Counted from the first letter of the stretch, positions 1 through 9,447 are shown. The stretch: 64,000 nucleotides of DNA from Alphaproteobacteria bacterium GWF2_58_20 (GCA_001768735.1 MEMB01000001.1:1-64000); one strand, 5' to 3'. Notes: a model not told the origin generated them from the letters alone. Numbers and translations are program-made.

Positions 1-716
1 CGGTACAGGTAATCGTTTACGCTCACGTTCCCCCCCGCAACAATCGGCGCTGCAAGGTAACCGGAATTGCTGCCGACGGCTCCAAATACAAGGCCTTGGT
101 CCGGTGCTTGCACATTCTTCAGTTTCCAGCCGCCAAGCGCACCAATGATAGCTTTTTCCGATCCTGTCAGCGTCATGCTGATGGCGGCGGGATCTTGCGG
201 GTAGGCGATGTAACCTGCCTTGTGTCCGGCCATGGAAGCCACTTGTGCGATCTCGGCGCGGGGGATGGCCGTGGATTGGGCGCCGGAAGGGGCTGTCACC
301 AGCCAGGCAGCCAGGGTGTTCTTGTTGTCTACACAGACCTTGCCGACCCAGAACCGGTATTCCTGCCGGTAGTTGTTGGCATTTTCAAAATAGGAGGGAA
401 GGTATCCCATGGATTTCAGTTCGGAAAACCGGTCCTGCCAGCCCAAGGGTTGGGCTGCGCTGCCGCAACACTGTACACAGTGAATTCCCGCGTCATTCAT
501 CAGGCTGTTGTATTCGTTTTTGATATAGGTTGTGCCCGCCGCATAAACTTTTTTGAATTGGAGTGCGGTGGCCTGGTTGCGGATGGTTCCCGCCTGTTGG
601 GCGGTCATGGTTGCCAGGCTTCCAAGAACCAGCGTTCCCACAGCCAGGGTGATGAGCAGTTCGGTGAAACCGCCAATGGCACCGCGTGTTCTGGTCTTCA
701 AGGGAGATGTGGGCAT
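1..716 (-). CDS. PilV-like prepilin, C-terminus off the window
   Basis: The frame starts at 716 (MPTSPLKTRTRG) and is still open at base 1, so the C-terminus is missing. Near the N-terminus is RGAIGG followed by FTELLITLAVG and a hydrophobic stretch, a prepilin-peptidase type leader with the usual Glu after the cleavage glycine. The same RGAIGG leader occurs in the major prepilin upstream in the operon, so both are probably cut by one peptidase. Residues after the helix include a CVQCCG cysteine cluster. It lies 28 bp after the PilM-like gene, at the position of the minor or tip pilin (PilV) in R64-type operons. The PilV assignment rests on position and leader only. Confidence 0.6.
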   Translation of the reverse strand, partial: MPTSPLKTRTRGAIGGFTELLITLAVGTLVLGSLATMTAQQAGTIRNQATALQFKKVYAAGTTYIKNEYNSLMNDAGIHCVQCCGSAAQPLGWQDRFSELKSMGYLPSYFENANNYRQEYRFWVGKVCVDNKNTLAAWLVTAPSGAQSTAIPRAEIAQVASMAGHKAGYIAYPQDPAAISMTLTGSEKAIIGALGGWKLKNVQAPDQGLVFGAVGSNSGYLAAPIVAGGNVSVNDYLY

Positions 717-744
717 GAAACTTGGCAAGAGGATGAATGTCCGT

Positions 745-1455
745 TTAGGGTTGGTAGGTTTTGACAAGGGTGGCGCGGATGGGCGCGCCTTCCGGGGGGA
801 ATTGTGATCCTATGGGAAGGGCGGAGGATGGGGCAAGGACAAAAGGCGGCATGGGATTCGATGTGGTTCCGGATGCGCTGGAATATTGGTTGTTGGAAGC
901 GATGATGTAAAAATCGTTTTGAAGGCGGAGGGTGCCATCGCCAACGCCATAATCCCCTAGGGACATGAGGGCTTTTGTGACCATGCCCGGGTTGGTTTTT
1001 GGCAGCCTGTCGGGATTCATCCATGTGGACAGGACAACCTGTCCATTGTTTTTGGTGCAGGATACGGTGGATGTGATAATGCCGGGCATGGTGGTGGTGA
1101 CCGGATCACGTCCAAGAAGGGTATGGATTTGGGTAGAGTTTAGGGGGATGGAAATGGTGTAGATGTCTGCGAGCCGGTCACAGCCTGCAGACCACCAGAA
1201 AACCTGTGGTCCGGAAAAAGGGCTGTAATAGAGTTGGGGGCATGGACATGCGCTGGTGGCCGGACGTTCGAGGATGGTTTTGTAAATGGGGTGCGTTTCC
1301 AGGGTCTTGAGCGCGGCTTCATGCTGGTTGGTAATGGCCATTGCAACGGCGCTGGATTCGTTGATACCCAAGACGGTTTTGTTGGCTTCAGGTGGGAACA
1401 TGAGAAAATATCCCATGAGGGCCACCAGGAAAACAAGGACATAAACCGCCATCAT
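745..1455 (-). CDS. PilM-like membrane-anchored pilus protein
   Basis: A 236-residue protein with one N-terminal membrane helix (MMAVYVLVFLVALMGYFLMF) and a likely periplasmic remainder. Shortly after the helix comes AVAMAITNQHEAALKTLETHP, a pattern reminiscent of the R64 PilM family, although that family is usually nearer 150 residues. The start overlaps the upstream ATPase stop by 4 bp (ATGA), so the two are translationally coupled. Two cysteines in ACPC and one in CDRL suggest a disulfide-bonded periplasmic domain. The pilus role is clear from context; the PilM identity is tentative. Confidence 0.55.
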   Translation of the reverse strand: MMAVYVLVFLVALMGYFLMFPPEANKTVLGINESSAVAMAITNQHEAALKTLETHPIYKTILERPATSACPCPQLYYSPFSGPQVFWWSAGCDRLADIYTISIPLNSTQIHTLLGRDPVTTTMPGIITSTVSCTKNNGQVVLSTWMNPDRLPKTNPGMVTKALMSLGDYGVGDGTLRLQNDFYIIASNNQYSSASGTTSNPMPPFVLAPSSALPIGSQFPPEGAPIRATLVKTYQP

Positions 1456-2393
1456 GTCGGTGTACTTCGCAACAGCCGTGCTGATTGCGCCTCGATGAGG
1501 GTGCCAAGCTGCTCGATTTTCCCTTCACGGATCAGGGCGCGGGCGGGATCCCCGGCTCCCGGACCACAGAACAGGAAGCGGGCTTCAAGCCGCCGCTTGT
1601 CCCCATCGGCAATGAGGTGTTGGTGCAAAACGCCGGAAAGGCCTTCTGCCAGAACGCCTTGCACCCATTTGTGGCCATCGGCTTCTTCGCCGCCGCCCAG
1701 GTCGAGCAGGCGATGCAGCGCTTCCTGGATGGAGCCGGCATGCATGGTGGTGATGACGGCATGGCCATTGACGCTGGCCCGCAAGGCTTCACGCGCGGCA
1801 GCCTTGGAGCGGATTTCCCCCAGCAGGATATAACGTGGTGTGTAGCGCATGGCCCCTACCAGGGCGGCCCCGAATTCATTTTCCGGAACCATCATCTGGA
1901 AACAGCGGCCACTGCCTTTCCAGCCGTTGAGGGGAAGTTCAGGGGGGTCTTCAATGGTGACGGCGACATCGCCAAAGCTTTCCAGCCAGGATTGCAGGAT
2001 GCTGGCGGCTGTCCAGGATTTGCCTTCGCCGGTTTTGCCGCAGATGATGAACAGGCCGGATTTCCGGTTAAGCTCAATCAGCTCGCGCACAAGGGCAGGA
2101 TGCAGACCGATGTCATAGATGCTCAGGACATGGCGGGGGCCACGCCGCAGCGTGTACCAGATGCCATCGACCGCCTCGATTCGGGCGACGCGGTAAGTGA
2201 CGCCGCCCCACGAAACGGCAAATTCGCGGCGCTCTCCACCGCGGCCAGGAAGGGAGCGGGCGAGGTGGATGGCCTCCTCCCGCATTTCTTCAAGCACAGG
2301 GACCAATGGCCCGCTGGTGTGTTCCTTCATGAACGGAGTTTCCCCCGTTGGACTCAAGTAAAGGTCCGTGAAGGAGACATCAGCGAGCGGCAT
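1452..2393 (-). CDS. PilT/BfpF-like secretion ATPase of the pilus
   Basis: A 313-residue GspE/PilT-superfamily ATPase. Visible motifs are Walker A CGKTGEGKSW (about residue 118), an Asp box TIEDPPE, Walker B YILLGEIRS and a His box TTMHAG. It lacks the N-terminal extension and the tetracysteine zinc site of the larger ATPase in this operon and resembles retraction-type or accessory ATPases such as BfpF. R64 itself does not carry a second ATPase of this kind at this position. It lies between the major prepilin and the PilM-like gene. It could power retraction, but this is inferred from family resemblance. Confidence 0.75.
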   Translation of the reverse strand: MPLADVSFTDLYLSPTGETPFMKEHTSGPLVPVLEEMREEAIHLARSLPGRGGERREFAVSWGGVTYRVARIEAVDGIWYTLRRGPRHVLSIYDIGLHPALVRELIELNRKSGLFIICGKTGEGKSWTAASILQSWLESFGDVAVTIEDPPELPLNGWKGSGRCFQMMVPENEFGAALVGAMRYTPRYILLGEIRSKAAAREALRASVNGHAVITTMHAGSIQEALHRLLDLGGGEEADGHKWVQGVLAEGLSGVLHQHLIADGDKRRLEARFLFCGPGAGDPARALIREGKIEQLGTLIEAQSARLLRSTPT

Positions 2394-2413
2394 TGGCTTT
2401 TCCTTCTTTCTGC

Positions 2414-2989
2414 TTAGCGGGCGGCCCAGATGATGGTGTTCTGGTTGTTGCCTGCGTTGCAGGCCGTCACAGCGCGTGCCGGCGAGATCGGGAAGTCGTT
2501 GGTGGTGCTGGCATCCAGCGTATCAGCCAGAACCGTGCCCTGGACGGTGACGCGGTAATAGCCACTGGCAGGGGTTTTGGTGATCAGGTCGATGCAGACT
2601 TCCTTGGGATACATGTTGGAGGTCACGGTGTAACCCGCATTGATGTCATCTGCCGCGATGGCGATGGTGCCACCCCAGGCGTTGCGGATGGTGGTTCCGG
2701 AGACCATGGATTGCGGAATGGCGCTGGCGCTGATGAGCTGTGCCTGCGTGATGCCATTGTAGTTCACCATGCCGGAATACAGCGAGCGGGCACCGTTGGT
2801 GATGGAATTCAGGTTGGCGATTTCCGTGTTCACCTTCGAGCTGGTGAAGGCGCGGGAACCGAGGGCCACCATACCCGAAACCACGATGACGCCGACAGCG
2901 ATGGCAATCACCTGTTCCGGAATGCCGCCGATGGCGCCGCGTTCGCGGGTACCGGTGGTGCCGAGCAGTTTTTTCATGAAGCTGGTCAT
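2414..2989 (-). CDS. pilS: Major type IVb prepilin (PilS-like)
   Basis: The start at 2989 is chosen because AAGGAG sits just upstream. A start at 3034 is possible but lacks such a site. The 191-residue product begins MTSFMKKLLGTTGTRERG, then GAIGG, then IPEQVIAIAVGVIVVSGMVALGS: a type IVb leader of about 22 residues followed by the assembly helix. A Glu lies at mature position 3 or 4, not the classical 5. Two cysteines (VCIDL and TACNAG) near the C-terminus probably form the pilin disulfide loop. It follows the PilR platform gene and precedes the PilT-like ATPase. Confidence 0.85.
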   Translation of the reverse strand: MTSFMKKLLGTTGTRERGAIGGIPEQVIAIAVGVIVVSGMVALGSRAFTSSKVNTEIANLNSITNGARSLYSGMVNYNGITQAQLISASAIPQSMVSGTTIRNAWGGTIAIAADDINAGYTVTSNMYPKEVCIDLITKTPASGYYRVTVQGTVLADTLDASTTNDFPISPARAVTACNAGNNQNTIIWAAR

Positions 2990-3030
2990 AGTCGTCTCCT
3001 TGTTGAAGTTGTTCGTGGAAATGTTGTTCT

Positions 3031-4119
3031 TCATGTCAGGCCTTTTGTCACTTCCCCCATGAGTGCCATCAAGCCCATGGCCATCCAGCCAATGGCAACG
3101 CCGAGCAGGGCCATCATGCCAAGATTGAGCATTTGTGCCTGCGTTTTGACCGCGTTCACACCTTCACGGATCCATTCTTCCGCAAGGTTTGAAAGCCGTT
3201 CGTCGAAGTTGCCGAGGGAGGAAAAAAGTCTCAGGTCTTCGACGATTTCACGGTCGGGGAAACGGTAACCAGCCAAGTGCAGGGCTTCACCCAGCTGTTG
3301 GCCTTCATTGACGTGGTAAAGGGTGGTGTCCAGCCGTTCCTTGAGCCAGGGACTCGCGGCGGTCTTGATTTTTCGCAGGGCTTCCGGCACAGGAACGCCA
3401 GCCTTGATGAGCGCTGAAAGGCTCATGAGGAAGCTGGTGCCGTTGAGCAGGCGATAGAATGTCCAGGGAGGAACGCTTTCATCAAATCGGGTGCGGATAT
3501 CGCCCCTCCAGCGTGGCATTGACCATGCAATGAGGGCGATGATGCCAAGAATGGCCGCTACAAAAACCAGCCCATAATCATTGATCAATGTCGACAGGAG
3601 GGCCATCTGGCCGGCTTGGCCAGTCCACTCTTCCATGGGCTTGATGGTGGCAAAAGTTGGGATGATGCTGACGCCGAAACCCCACATGAGCCCCATGGCA
3701 CCCACCAGCATGACCAGTGGATAGGTGATGCCACCCTTGATGGCAGAAACCATGGCAATGCCCGATTCCAGAACCTTGGCCGTGTTGTCGAGTGCGATGT
3801 CGAGACGTGCCGAACCCGCAGCTTCCAGCAACATGCGTTCACGGTCAGGAACCCAATCCGCTACAGCTGTGCCAAAAGTATCACCATTGTCCACGGCGCG
3901 TTTCCAGGAGCCCAGAGCCTGGGCCATGGAACCACCTGTTTTTTTGCCGTATTCGGTTTCCAGGTTCCAGATGGACTCCAGTGATTTCGGCAACGGCACA
4001 CCCGCCCGGGCCATGCCGGAAAGCTTGCGGTACACCCGCAGGCGGGCCTTGCTGTCCCGGCGTACGCTTGAACGGGCGAATTTCTGTGCGAAGCCAAGGC
4101 TTGCGGCATAGGAAGACAT
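3031..4119 (-). CDS. pilR: Type IVb pilus inner-membrane platform protein (PilR/GspF family)
   Basis: A 362-residue GspF/PilC/PilR-type membrane protein. It has two related cytoplasmic helical domains, one before residue ~120 and one about 190-310. Membrane segments are visible around LVMLVGAMGLMWGFGVSIIP, GLVFVAAILGIIALIAW and near the C-terminus (MALLGVAIGWMAMGLMALMG). Such proteins connect the assembly ATPase to pilin extraction in the inner membrane. The start codon overlaps the stop of the ATPase gene by one base (TAATG). Confidence 0.85.
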   Translation of the reverse strand: MSSYAASLGFAQKFARSSVRRDSKARLRVYRKLSGMARAGVPLPKSLESIWNLETEYGKKTGGSMAQALGSWKRAVDNGDTFGTAVADWVPDRERMLLEAAGSARLDIALDNTAKVLESGIAMVSAIKGGITYPLVMLVGAMGLMWGFGVSIIPTFATIKPMEEWTGQAGQMALLSTLINDYGLVFVAAILGIIALIAWSMPRWRGDIRTRFDESVPPWTFYRLLNGTSFLMSLSALIKAGVPVPEALRKIKTAASPWLKERLDTTLYHVNEGQQLGEALHLAGYRFPDREIVEDLRLFSSLGNFDERLSNLAEEWIREGVNAVKTQAQMLNLGMMALLGVAIGWMAMGLMALMGEVTKGLT

Positions 4120-5660
4120 TATTCAATCCTCCCGATCTTGCGGTCAATTTCCACAGGGTCCACCAGTCCGGCCGCAATCAGTTTCAGGGCGTAATGCATC
4201 ATGTCCTTGCCATGCAATTCATCCAGCCAGTAGCGCAAGGCATCCATCTTTCGGCCAGTGGTAAGCAGTTCCAGGATCTTGTCGTCCGGCATGATGATTT
4301 CCGCGCAGACCGTGCGCCCCTTGAATCCTTCGCGGCATTTGTCGCAGCCAGGGCCTGCCGTGTAGATTTCTGCATCCGGAAGGCGTTTTTTCAGGCGTGC
4401 GGCAAGGTCGCCCGGCAGGTCGGAACCTGCTGCCACCTTCTTGCGGCAGGCCGGGCAGATCTTGCGGATCAGGCGCTGGGCAGTCAGTCCACGCACAATT
4501 CCGGGATCGCGCAGCAGATAGGGTTCAATGCCGATGTCAAGGAAGCGGGGGATGATGCTGATGGCATCGTTGGCGTGAACGGTTGTGTAAACTGCGTGGC
4601 CGGTGAGGGCGGAACGATAGGCGAGGTCGGCAGATGCTTTTGTGCGCACTTCGCCGATCATCATGCGGTCAGGGTCTGAACGCATGGCGGCCGCGATGGC
4701 TTCCGCATAGGCAACGGCACGCTGTTCATCCGTATGGGCATTGGACACGGGCAGCTGTACCACGCCTGGAATGACATATTCCGGGGGATCTTCGACCGTC
4801 AGGATATGGTCGCCCGGATTTTCCTTGACGAGGGCGCGCATCATGCGCTCCAGCGTGGTGGATTTGCCTGAGCCTGTTGGTCCCGAAATGCAAACGATGC
4901 CCACGGCGAAGGAGCGCAACAGGGCGAGTTCTTCAATCTGTTCCGGAAAGAAACCGAGATCTTCGAAATTGTCACCCGCGCTTTGTTTGTTGTAAAGCAG
5001 GCGCATTACCAGCTGGCGGCCATCGGTGCCCACCGGGTTGAACTGGAGGCGGATGGCCTGGATGCCTTCCGGCAGGCCTGTGGAAATGCGGGCGGCCTGA
5101 TAGGCAAACTGTTCATAGGAGGCATCGGCCACGTCCGCCATGGCATAGGCGGCCCGGCAGATCTGGTGGCCATGGCTGGCTGGCCATGGGTGTGCAATGA
5201 TGGGGGTGCGTTCACCGTCGCGCCGGAACCAGACCATGGTCTGGCCACGCTCCACCACGAGATGGACGTCCGAGGTGCCGGCTTCGGAGGCCTGGCGCAG
5301 GATGTCCAGCACCTCCTTCTTCATTTCGGTGTCGGAGGCGCCTGCAGCTTCCTTGGGTTTGGCCGCTTCGGCCGCTTCGGCGTAAACCGCCCGGATGGCT
5401 CCCAGATCAACATATTGTGGGGGGTAGATGTGGTGTCCGAGACGCCGCGCCAGAGCGATGGCCGAAATGACATCATGGTCTTCGGCATGGGTTCTGGCGA
5501 CAAGGCAAAGGCCTGATTTGAAAATGGCAATCTTTTCCCGCAGGGCCGGCGGTGTGCGCAGCAAGCCATCCTGAGCCGTCAGCAACTCGCCACGTTCCTG
5601 TGTGGCGGGGGGCTGGGGATCTCCAGGTGTTCCAGGCTTGTTTTCGGTTTCTGCGGCCAT
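4119..5660 (-). CDS. pilQ: Type IVb pilus assembly ATPase (PilQ/GspE family)
   Basis: The 513-residue product starts at MAAETENKPG. The open frame extends upstream, but that part overlaps pilP and is unlikely to be translated. Motifs: Walker A GPTGSGKST near residues 260-268, Asp box TVEDPPEY, Walker B MMIGEVRT near 333, His box TTVHAND, and a zinc-type tetracysteine CPAC (402-405) with CDKC (439-442) typical of assembly rather than retraction ATPases. It would drive pilin polymerisation from the cytoplasmic face. It lies 17 bp after pilP in one transcription unit. Confidence 0.88.
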   Translation of the reverse strand: MAAETENKPGTPGDPQPPATQERGELLTAQDGLLRTPPALREKIAIFKSGLCLVARTHAEDHDVISAIALARRLGHHIYPPQYVDLGAIRAVYAEAAEAAKPKEAAGASDTEMKKEVLDILRQASEAGTSDVHLVVERGQTMVWFRRDGERTPIIAHPWPASHGHQICRAAYAMADVADASYEQFAYQAARISTGLPEGIQAIRLQFNPVGTDGRQLVMRLLYNKQSAGDNFEDLGFFPEQIEELALLRSFAVGIVCISGPTGSGKSTTLERMMRALVKENPGDHILTVEDPPEYVIPGVVQLPVSNAHTDEQRAVAYAEAIAAAMRSDPDRMMIGEVRTKASADLAYRSALTGHAVYTTVHANDAISIIPRFLDIGIEPYLLRDPGIVRGLTAQRLIRKICPACRKKVAAGSDLPGDLAARLKKRLPDAEIYTAGPGCDKCREGFKGRTVCAEIIMPDDKILELLTTGRKMDALRYWLDELHGKDMMHYALKLIAAGLVDPVEIDRKIGRIE

Positions 5661-5677
5661 TTTATGGATTGCCCTGT

Positions 5678-6376
5678 TTATCGCATGCCGGAGGATCGGA
5701 TGATGGAAGAGCTTGAAGATCCGATACCGCCCAGGTTTCCTGTGCTGCCGGATGTTTTGTTGTTGTTTCCGTCGAATTTGAGCTGGACGGCCTTCTTGCC
5801 ATCCTGGCTGGCGCTGGCAGAAGCGGATGTGATCGCAGTGATTTTCCATCCCCCCGGAAGAATGGTGCCTTTGGAGGCAAGCATGACTCCCCCATCCGGT
5901 GTTTTGATCATGGCGACCAGTTCATCATTCTGTTTGCTGATGCGCATGACGGCCGGTTCATCACCCAGGCCTCCCATATCTTCCACGTTGATGGCGGGAG
6001 TGGCGGGAATATTGTTCTGGAGCAGCCGGTCCACATCTTTCATGCTGGTGTCCTTGCCGCCCAGGATTTCCCCCTGTACTTCGCGCAACTGCTTTTCCAG
6101 CGTGGCCTTCTTGATTTCAAGGTCGAGCAGCAGCATCTGCTCCTGCTGGTCCATCACCGCCTTGAGCAGGTTGGTATGGACAGGCAGTTTCGTGGCCATG
6201 GGAACCTGTGCCCTGACCGTTGAGGCTACCTGTTCCTGGGGAGAAGGGATACTGCCAATGGCAGCCGGGGCTCCCTGGAGCTGGAAGGCCGGAGCCTGCT
6301 GGGCCATGGCCATGTCCGGGCATGCCGGAAGGATGAGGAGACCGAGACTGGCGAGAGCGATGTGTTTAACGGACAT
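5678..6376 (-). CDS. pilP: Type IV pilus biogenesis protein PilP-like
   Basis: A 232-residue exported protein. An N-terminal signal (LASLGLLILPAC, then MAMAQ) is followed by an Ala/Gln/Pro-rich stretch, a short coiled-coil-like helix (MDQQEQMLLLDLEIKKATLE) and a C-terminal beta domain (MIKTPDGGVMLASKGTILPG) of the kind seen in PilP, with a Ser/Gly-rich tail. PilP proteins link inner-membrane pilus components to the secretin. The start overlaps the end of pilO by 11 bp. Whether it is cleaved as a lipoprotein at LPAC or by signal peptidase I after AMA cannot be decided. Confidence 0.75.
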   Translation of the reverse strand: MSVKHIALASLGLLILPACPDMAMAQQAPAFQLQGAPAAIGSIPSPQEQVASTVRAQVPMATKLPVHTNLLKAVMDQQEQMLLLDLEIKKATLEKQLREVQGEILGGKDTSMKDVDRLLQNNIPATPAINVEDMGGLGDEPAVMRISKQNDELVAMIKTPDGGVMLASKGTILPGGWKITAITSASASASQDGKKAVQLKFDGNNNKTSGSTGNLGGIGSSSSSIIRSSGMR

Positions 6377-7634
6377 AGATTTTCCCCTTGACGACCCATT
6401 GCCCGGAACCGGGCGTGAACTGTGCGGAATCGATGAGTATGGTCGGAATTTGCTCGAACAGTCCGGTCATTTCGATGGCCGGAACGAGCGAGGTCGATGT
6501 GAATTCGATGGTGGAGAACTGCTGGATGATCTGCGTTTTCCCGTCCGGCCCGATTTCAGGCGGAGGCGGGGGGATTTCCTGGTAATTGAAGGACAGGACC
6601 GGGTAAACCTGTGTGATGTCGGTAAGCAGGGGCTTGATTTCTGCACTCCGCGCCGGTGTTTCTGCCGCCGTCATGGGGGCCGGTTTTCCAGCATAGGGGA
6701 GGGTGACGGAAACCTTGTTGGCATCAGGCCGCGCGACTGTTCCCTTGATATCGAGGCTCTCGAGCCAGACCGTACGGCCAAAGCTGCGGGTATAGGACAC
6801 CGTGGCGCCGCCTGCACTGCAGGTGATGTTCTCAAGGGTAAAGCCGGGAAGGATTTGCGCGCGTGCGGTGGCTTCGGCGCAGAGAGGCAGAAACTCCGAT
6901 GCCCGGACAAAGGCTGTCCATGGCGTCTGGGTAATGATGCCCGCACCTTGGAGATCAATCCCGCTGCCGGCAAGACCTCCCATCATCTGCGCGCTTTCAC
7001 CCAGAGGGCCAAGCGTTGGCTGGGCAACCTCGACCTCCGGGGCCGGAACACGGATAAACAGCCACCAGGCGAGGAAAATGGAACCGCCAAGAATGGTTGT
7101 GGAAAACAGCATTTGAAGTGGAGAAGCCTTGGTTGGGCGCAAAGGAACACCCTTCATGCCCGCAACCAAGTCTATGAGTTTTTGTTCCTGCGCGTCGGCA
7201 ATGCCCCAGGCGGACGGCGCGAAGACCTTGTCCCAGCCGCCCAGGCTAAGATCGTTGATCAGGCGGGTGTGGGCGGCTTCTTCGTCAATGAAGAAGGCGT
7301 CGCCATCCGGCATGATGGCGTCCTTGCGTACAGAGACATAAATCCAGCCTTCGTCGGCGCGGAAAACACCGATCCATGTGCCGGGAATGGAGGCGGCCAG
7401 CAAGGTGGCGATGGACTGCATGCCCGAGGTGATGCCGTTCTGTCCGCGGCACAGGCCAAACTGGACAGGATCGGATTTGCGCAGGCAGAACAGGTCGGCG
7501 TCAATTCCAGGCTCTTTGGAAAGTTCAATGGCTTTCTTTTGCGCCACACTCTGGTTGGGCGCCGACTGCCAGAACAGGCCGGAGGCAAAGAGCCTCCCGC
7601 CTACCCTGGCTACGCCTGTCGGTAGGGTCTGCAT
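6366..7634 (-). CDS. pilO: Type IVb pilus accessory protein PilO-like
   Basis: A 422-residue protein whose ATG overlaps the secretin stop (TGATG), with AGGAGC upstream. The cytoplasmic N-terminal half includes IPGTWIGVFRADEGWIYVSV. One membrane helix lies near residue 170-190 (LFSTTILGGSIFLAWWLF), followed by a periplasmic half with PPPPE. This matches the PilO family of R64-type pili (bitopic, actin-like N-terminal domain). Position between secretin and PilP is exactly that of R64. Confidence 0.78.
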   Translation of the reverse strand: MQTLPTGVARVGGRLFASGLFWQSAPNQSVAQKKAIELSKEPGIDADLFCLRKSDPVQFGLCRGQNGITSGMQSIATLLAASIPGTWIGVFRADEGWIYVSVRKDAIMPDGDAFFIDEEAAHTRLINDLSLGGWDKVFAPSAWGIADAQEQKLIDLVAGMKGVPLRPTKASPLQMLFSTTILGGSIFLAWWLFIRVPAPEVEVAQPTLGPLGESAQMMGGLAGSGIDLQGAGIITQTPWTAFVRASEFLPLCAEATARAQILPGFTLENITCSAGGATVSYTRSFGRTVWLESLDIKGTVARPDANKVSVTLPYAGKPAPMTAAETPARSAEIKPLLTDITQVYPVLSFNYQEIPPPPPEIGPDGKTQIIQQFSTIEFTSTSLVPAIEMTGLFEQIPTILIDSAQFTPGSGQWVVKGKIYVR

Positions 7635-9250
7635 CAACGCACCGCTCCTGTTTCAAGAACCTGCGGGGTAATGACAAGGACAATCGCCGAGCGGCTGCTG
7701 GAGGCAGTTTTGCTGCCGCCAAGGAGCATGCCGATGAACGGCAGGCCTGTATCATCCGTGCGGGTTTCTTCCTGCTGGTAGCCCGCGAGCACCAGCAGAT
7801 CCCCGCTATTGAGGACGGACTGCTGGAGGAAATTGCGGGAATCAAGGTCAGGCAGCTGGACGGAATTGCCGTTTGTGTCCGTGAAGGTGGTGAGTTCGCG
7901 CAGGTCGGAGAGCCCGATGCCATATTGCAGAAGCACGCGGCCATCATCCAGGATGCGTGGCAGAAGGCCCATGTTGAAACCGGTATCCAGGACATCTGGC
8001 GTCATGGAGGTTGTGGTAACGCCATTGTCCACCGTCTTGGAAATTTCCTTGACGTAAGACAGCTTGCGCGAAACGCTCAACGGCGCTGGGCGGCCATTGA
8101 GGGTGGTGACGGAGGCTTCCGTCACCAGCGAGACATTGCCCAGGGACTTGAGGGCGTCCACCACGATGGTGGTGCCATTCCAGCTGGTGTAATCACCATC
8201 CACGACACCCGTACCACCAGGACGGTTGATAATGGTGGAAGCAAAGCTGGAACCGGAGGTGTTTTGTGCCGGGTTTGGTCCGGAGAAATTGAGGTCCACC
8301 TGGCCCAAGGCCGAGGCCAGCAGGAGATTGATGTCCATGCCCAACTGGAAGTCATCGTTGAGGGCTACCCGCATGACCTTGACGCTGACCACAACCTGGC
8401 TGGTCAGGCGGTCATTGATGTCCTTGATATAGCGCGCGATGCGTTCCATTGTGCCGGGGCGGGTGACAACCGTAATGGTGCCGGTTGAACGCGCCATGGA
8501 AACCCGGCCGCCGTCTTCCGGAATCAGGGATTCGAGGTTCTCGCGGATTTCTTCCCAGATCTGGATTTGCGCCGTGTTGTTGGTGGTTACGGAAACTCCG
8601 GACGTGCTGCCACCTGCGGCTGCGCCATTTCCGCCCCCCTCGAGGCTCGATGTCGTATCGGAATCAATCGGCAGGGCTGCAATGGCGAAGGTACGGGTTT
8701 CGTAATCATAGATGCGGATGGTGCCGTTTCGGTATTCCCAGGACAGGTCATAAAACAGGCAGACGGCATCCAGCAGGCCGGACAGCGATCCTTGCCACAT
8801 CACGGGCATTTTTTTGGTGCTTAGTGCATTGCCGCCGGCTCCGGACAGGCCGGGCAGGGTAGAGGAACCGCCGTTCCCGGAGGTTTCGCTGTCATCCTGG
8901 ATTTCCTTGGAGATGGGCAGGCGCGTTTGCAGGTAGATTTCCGAGGTGATTTCATCAAAGCTGAGTTCCTGGCCAAAGGAATTCAGGACGACACCGTCTG
9001 ATTTTTCGAGAAAGGCAGGAAAGGAATCCCCATGCGAATTCTTGAAGCTTTTGGAGCCAAGATATACACTGTCATTAAAAGTGACGGATGAGATCTTGCG
9101 TGCCGGCGCGGGGGCTTTGGATCGTTCAAACTGGGTACTGACATCCCCCGTTGTGGATTTGATGGTTTGTTCCGCGTCCGTAAAGGAGCTGCATCCGGCA
9201 AGAACAAGCGAACAGGCAAGGCCCATGACTGCCCCAAGCGACTTTTTCAT
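7634..9250 (-). CDS. pilN: Type IVb pilus secretin lipoprotein (PilN/BfpB-like)
   Basis: The 538-residue product starts at MKKSLGAVMG (9250), preceded by GGAAGG at the right distance. The longer open frame upstream has no such site. The signal peptide ends in a lipobox LAGC with the acylated Cys at residue 20. An N-domain region is followed by a secretin domain, seen as the C-terminal stretch RILDDGRVLLQYGIGLSDLR, LPDLDSRNF, SGDLLVLAGYQQEE and SAIVLVITPQVL. It forms the outer-membrane ring for the pilus. It is the first gene of the operon, about 145 nt downstream of the predicted transcription start. Confidence 0.88.
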   Translation of the reverse strand: MKKSLGAVMGLACSLVLAGCSSFTDAEQTIKSTTGDVSTQFERSKAPAPARKISSVTFNDSVYLGSKSFKNSHGDSFPAFLEKSDGVVLNSFGQELSFDEITSEIYLQTRLPISKEIQDDSETSGNGGSSTLPGLSGAGGNALSTKKMPVMWQGSLSGLLDAVCLFYDLSWEYRNGTIRIYDYETRTFAIAALPIDSDTTSSLEGGGNGAAAGGSTSGVSVTTNNTAQIQIWEEIRENLESLIPEDGGRVSMARSTGTITVVTRPGTMERIARYIKDINDRLTSQVVVSVKVMRVALNDDFQLGMDINLLLASALGQVDLNFSGPNPAQNTSGSSFASTIINRPGGTGVVDGDYTSWNGTTIVVDALKSLGNVSLVTEASVTTLNGRPAPLSVSRKLSYVKEISKTVDNGVTTTSMTPDVLDTGFNMGLLPRILDDGRVLLQYGIGLSDLRELTTFTDTNGNSVQLPDLDSRNFLQQSVLNSGDLLVLAGYQQEETRTDDTGLPFIGMLLGGSKTASSSRSAIVLVITPQVLETGAVR

Positions 9251-9400
9251 CGTCAACCTTCCATTTTTTTTCTGGCAAACTGTGTGGGATGGCCGCATCC
9301 GCTCCTGAAAGGAGACAGCGGTTTTCAAGGCGTTCGCCCTGATTTCGCGTTGATGAAAGAGGATAATCATTTTAATGCGAACCTCCCTATTCCCGCACGA

Positions 9401-9429
9401 AGTTTACGATAGAAGTGCTTCGATGACAA
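9401..9429 (-). promoter_or_regulatory. Sigma70-like promoter of the pilus operon
   Basis: On the minus strand a TTGTCA -35 (9429-9424), a 17-nt spacer and a TAAACT -10 (9406-9401) are visible. Transcription would start near 9394 and read into the secretin gene at 9250, the only gene it faces. No operator is obvious. Confidence 0.5.
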
Positions 9430-9447
9430 GGGTTATGTTTCCTAGAC

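Noticed and set aside
2989..3034. Upstream start for the prepilin (MKNNISTNNF)
   Set aside because: It would overlap pilR and lacks a ribosome site; the internal ATG has AAGGAG and gives a normal leader.
5664..7625. 653-codon open frame on the plus strand
   Set aside because: Antisense to pilP and pilO, which have clear motifs and coupling.
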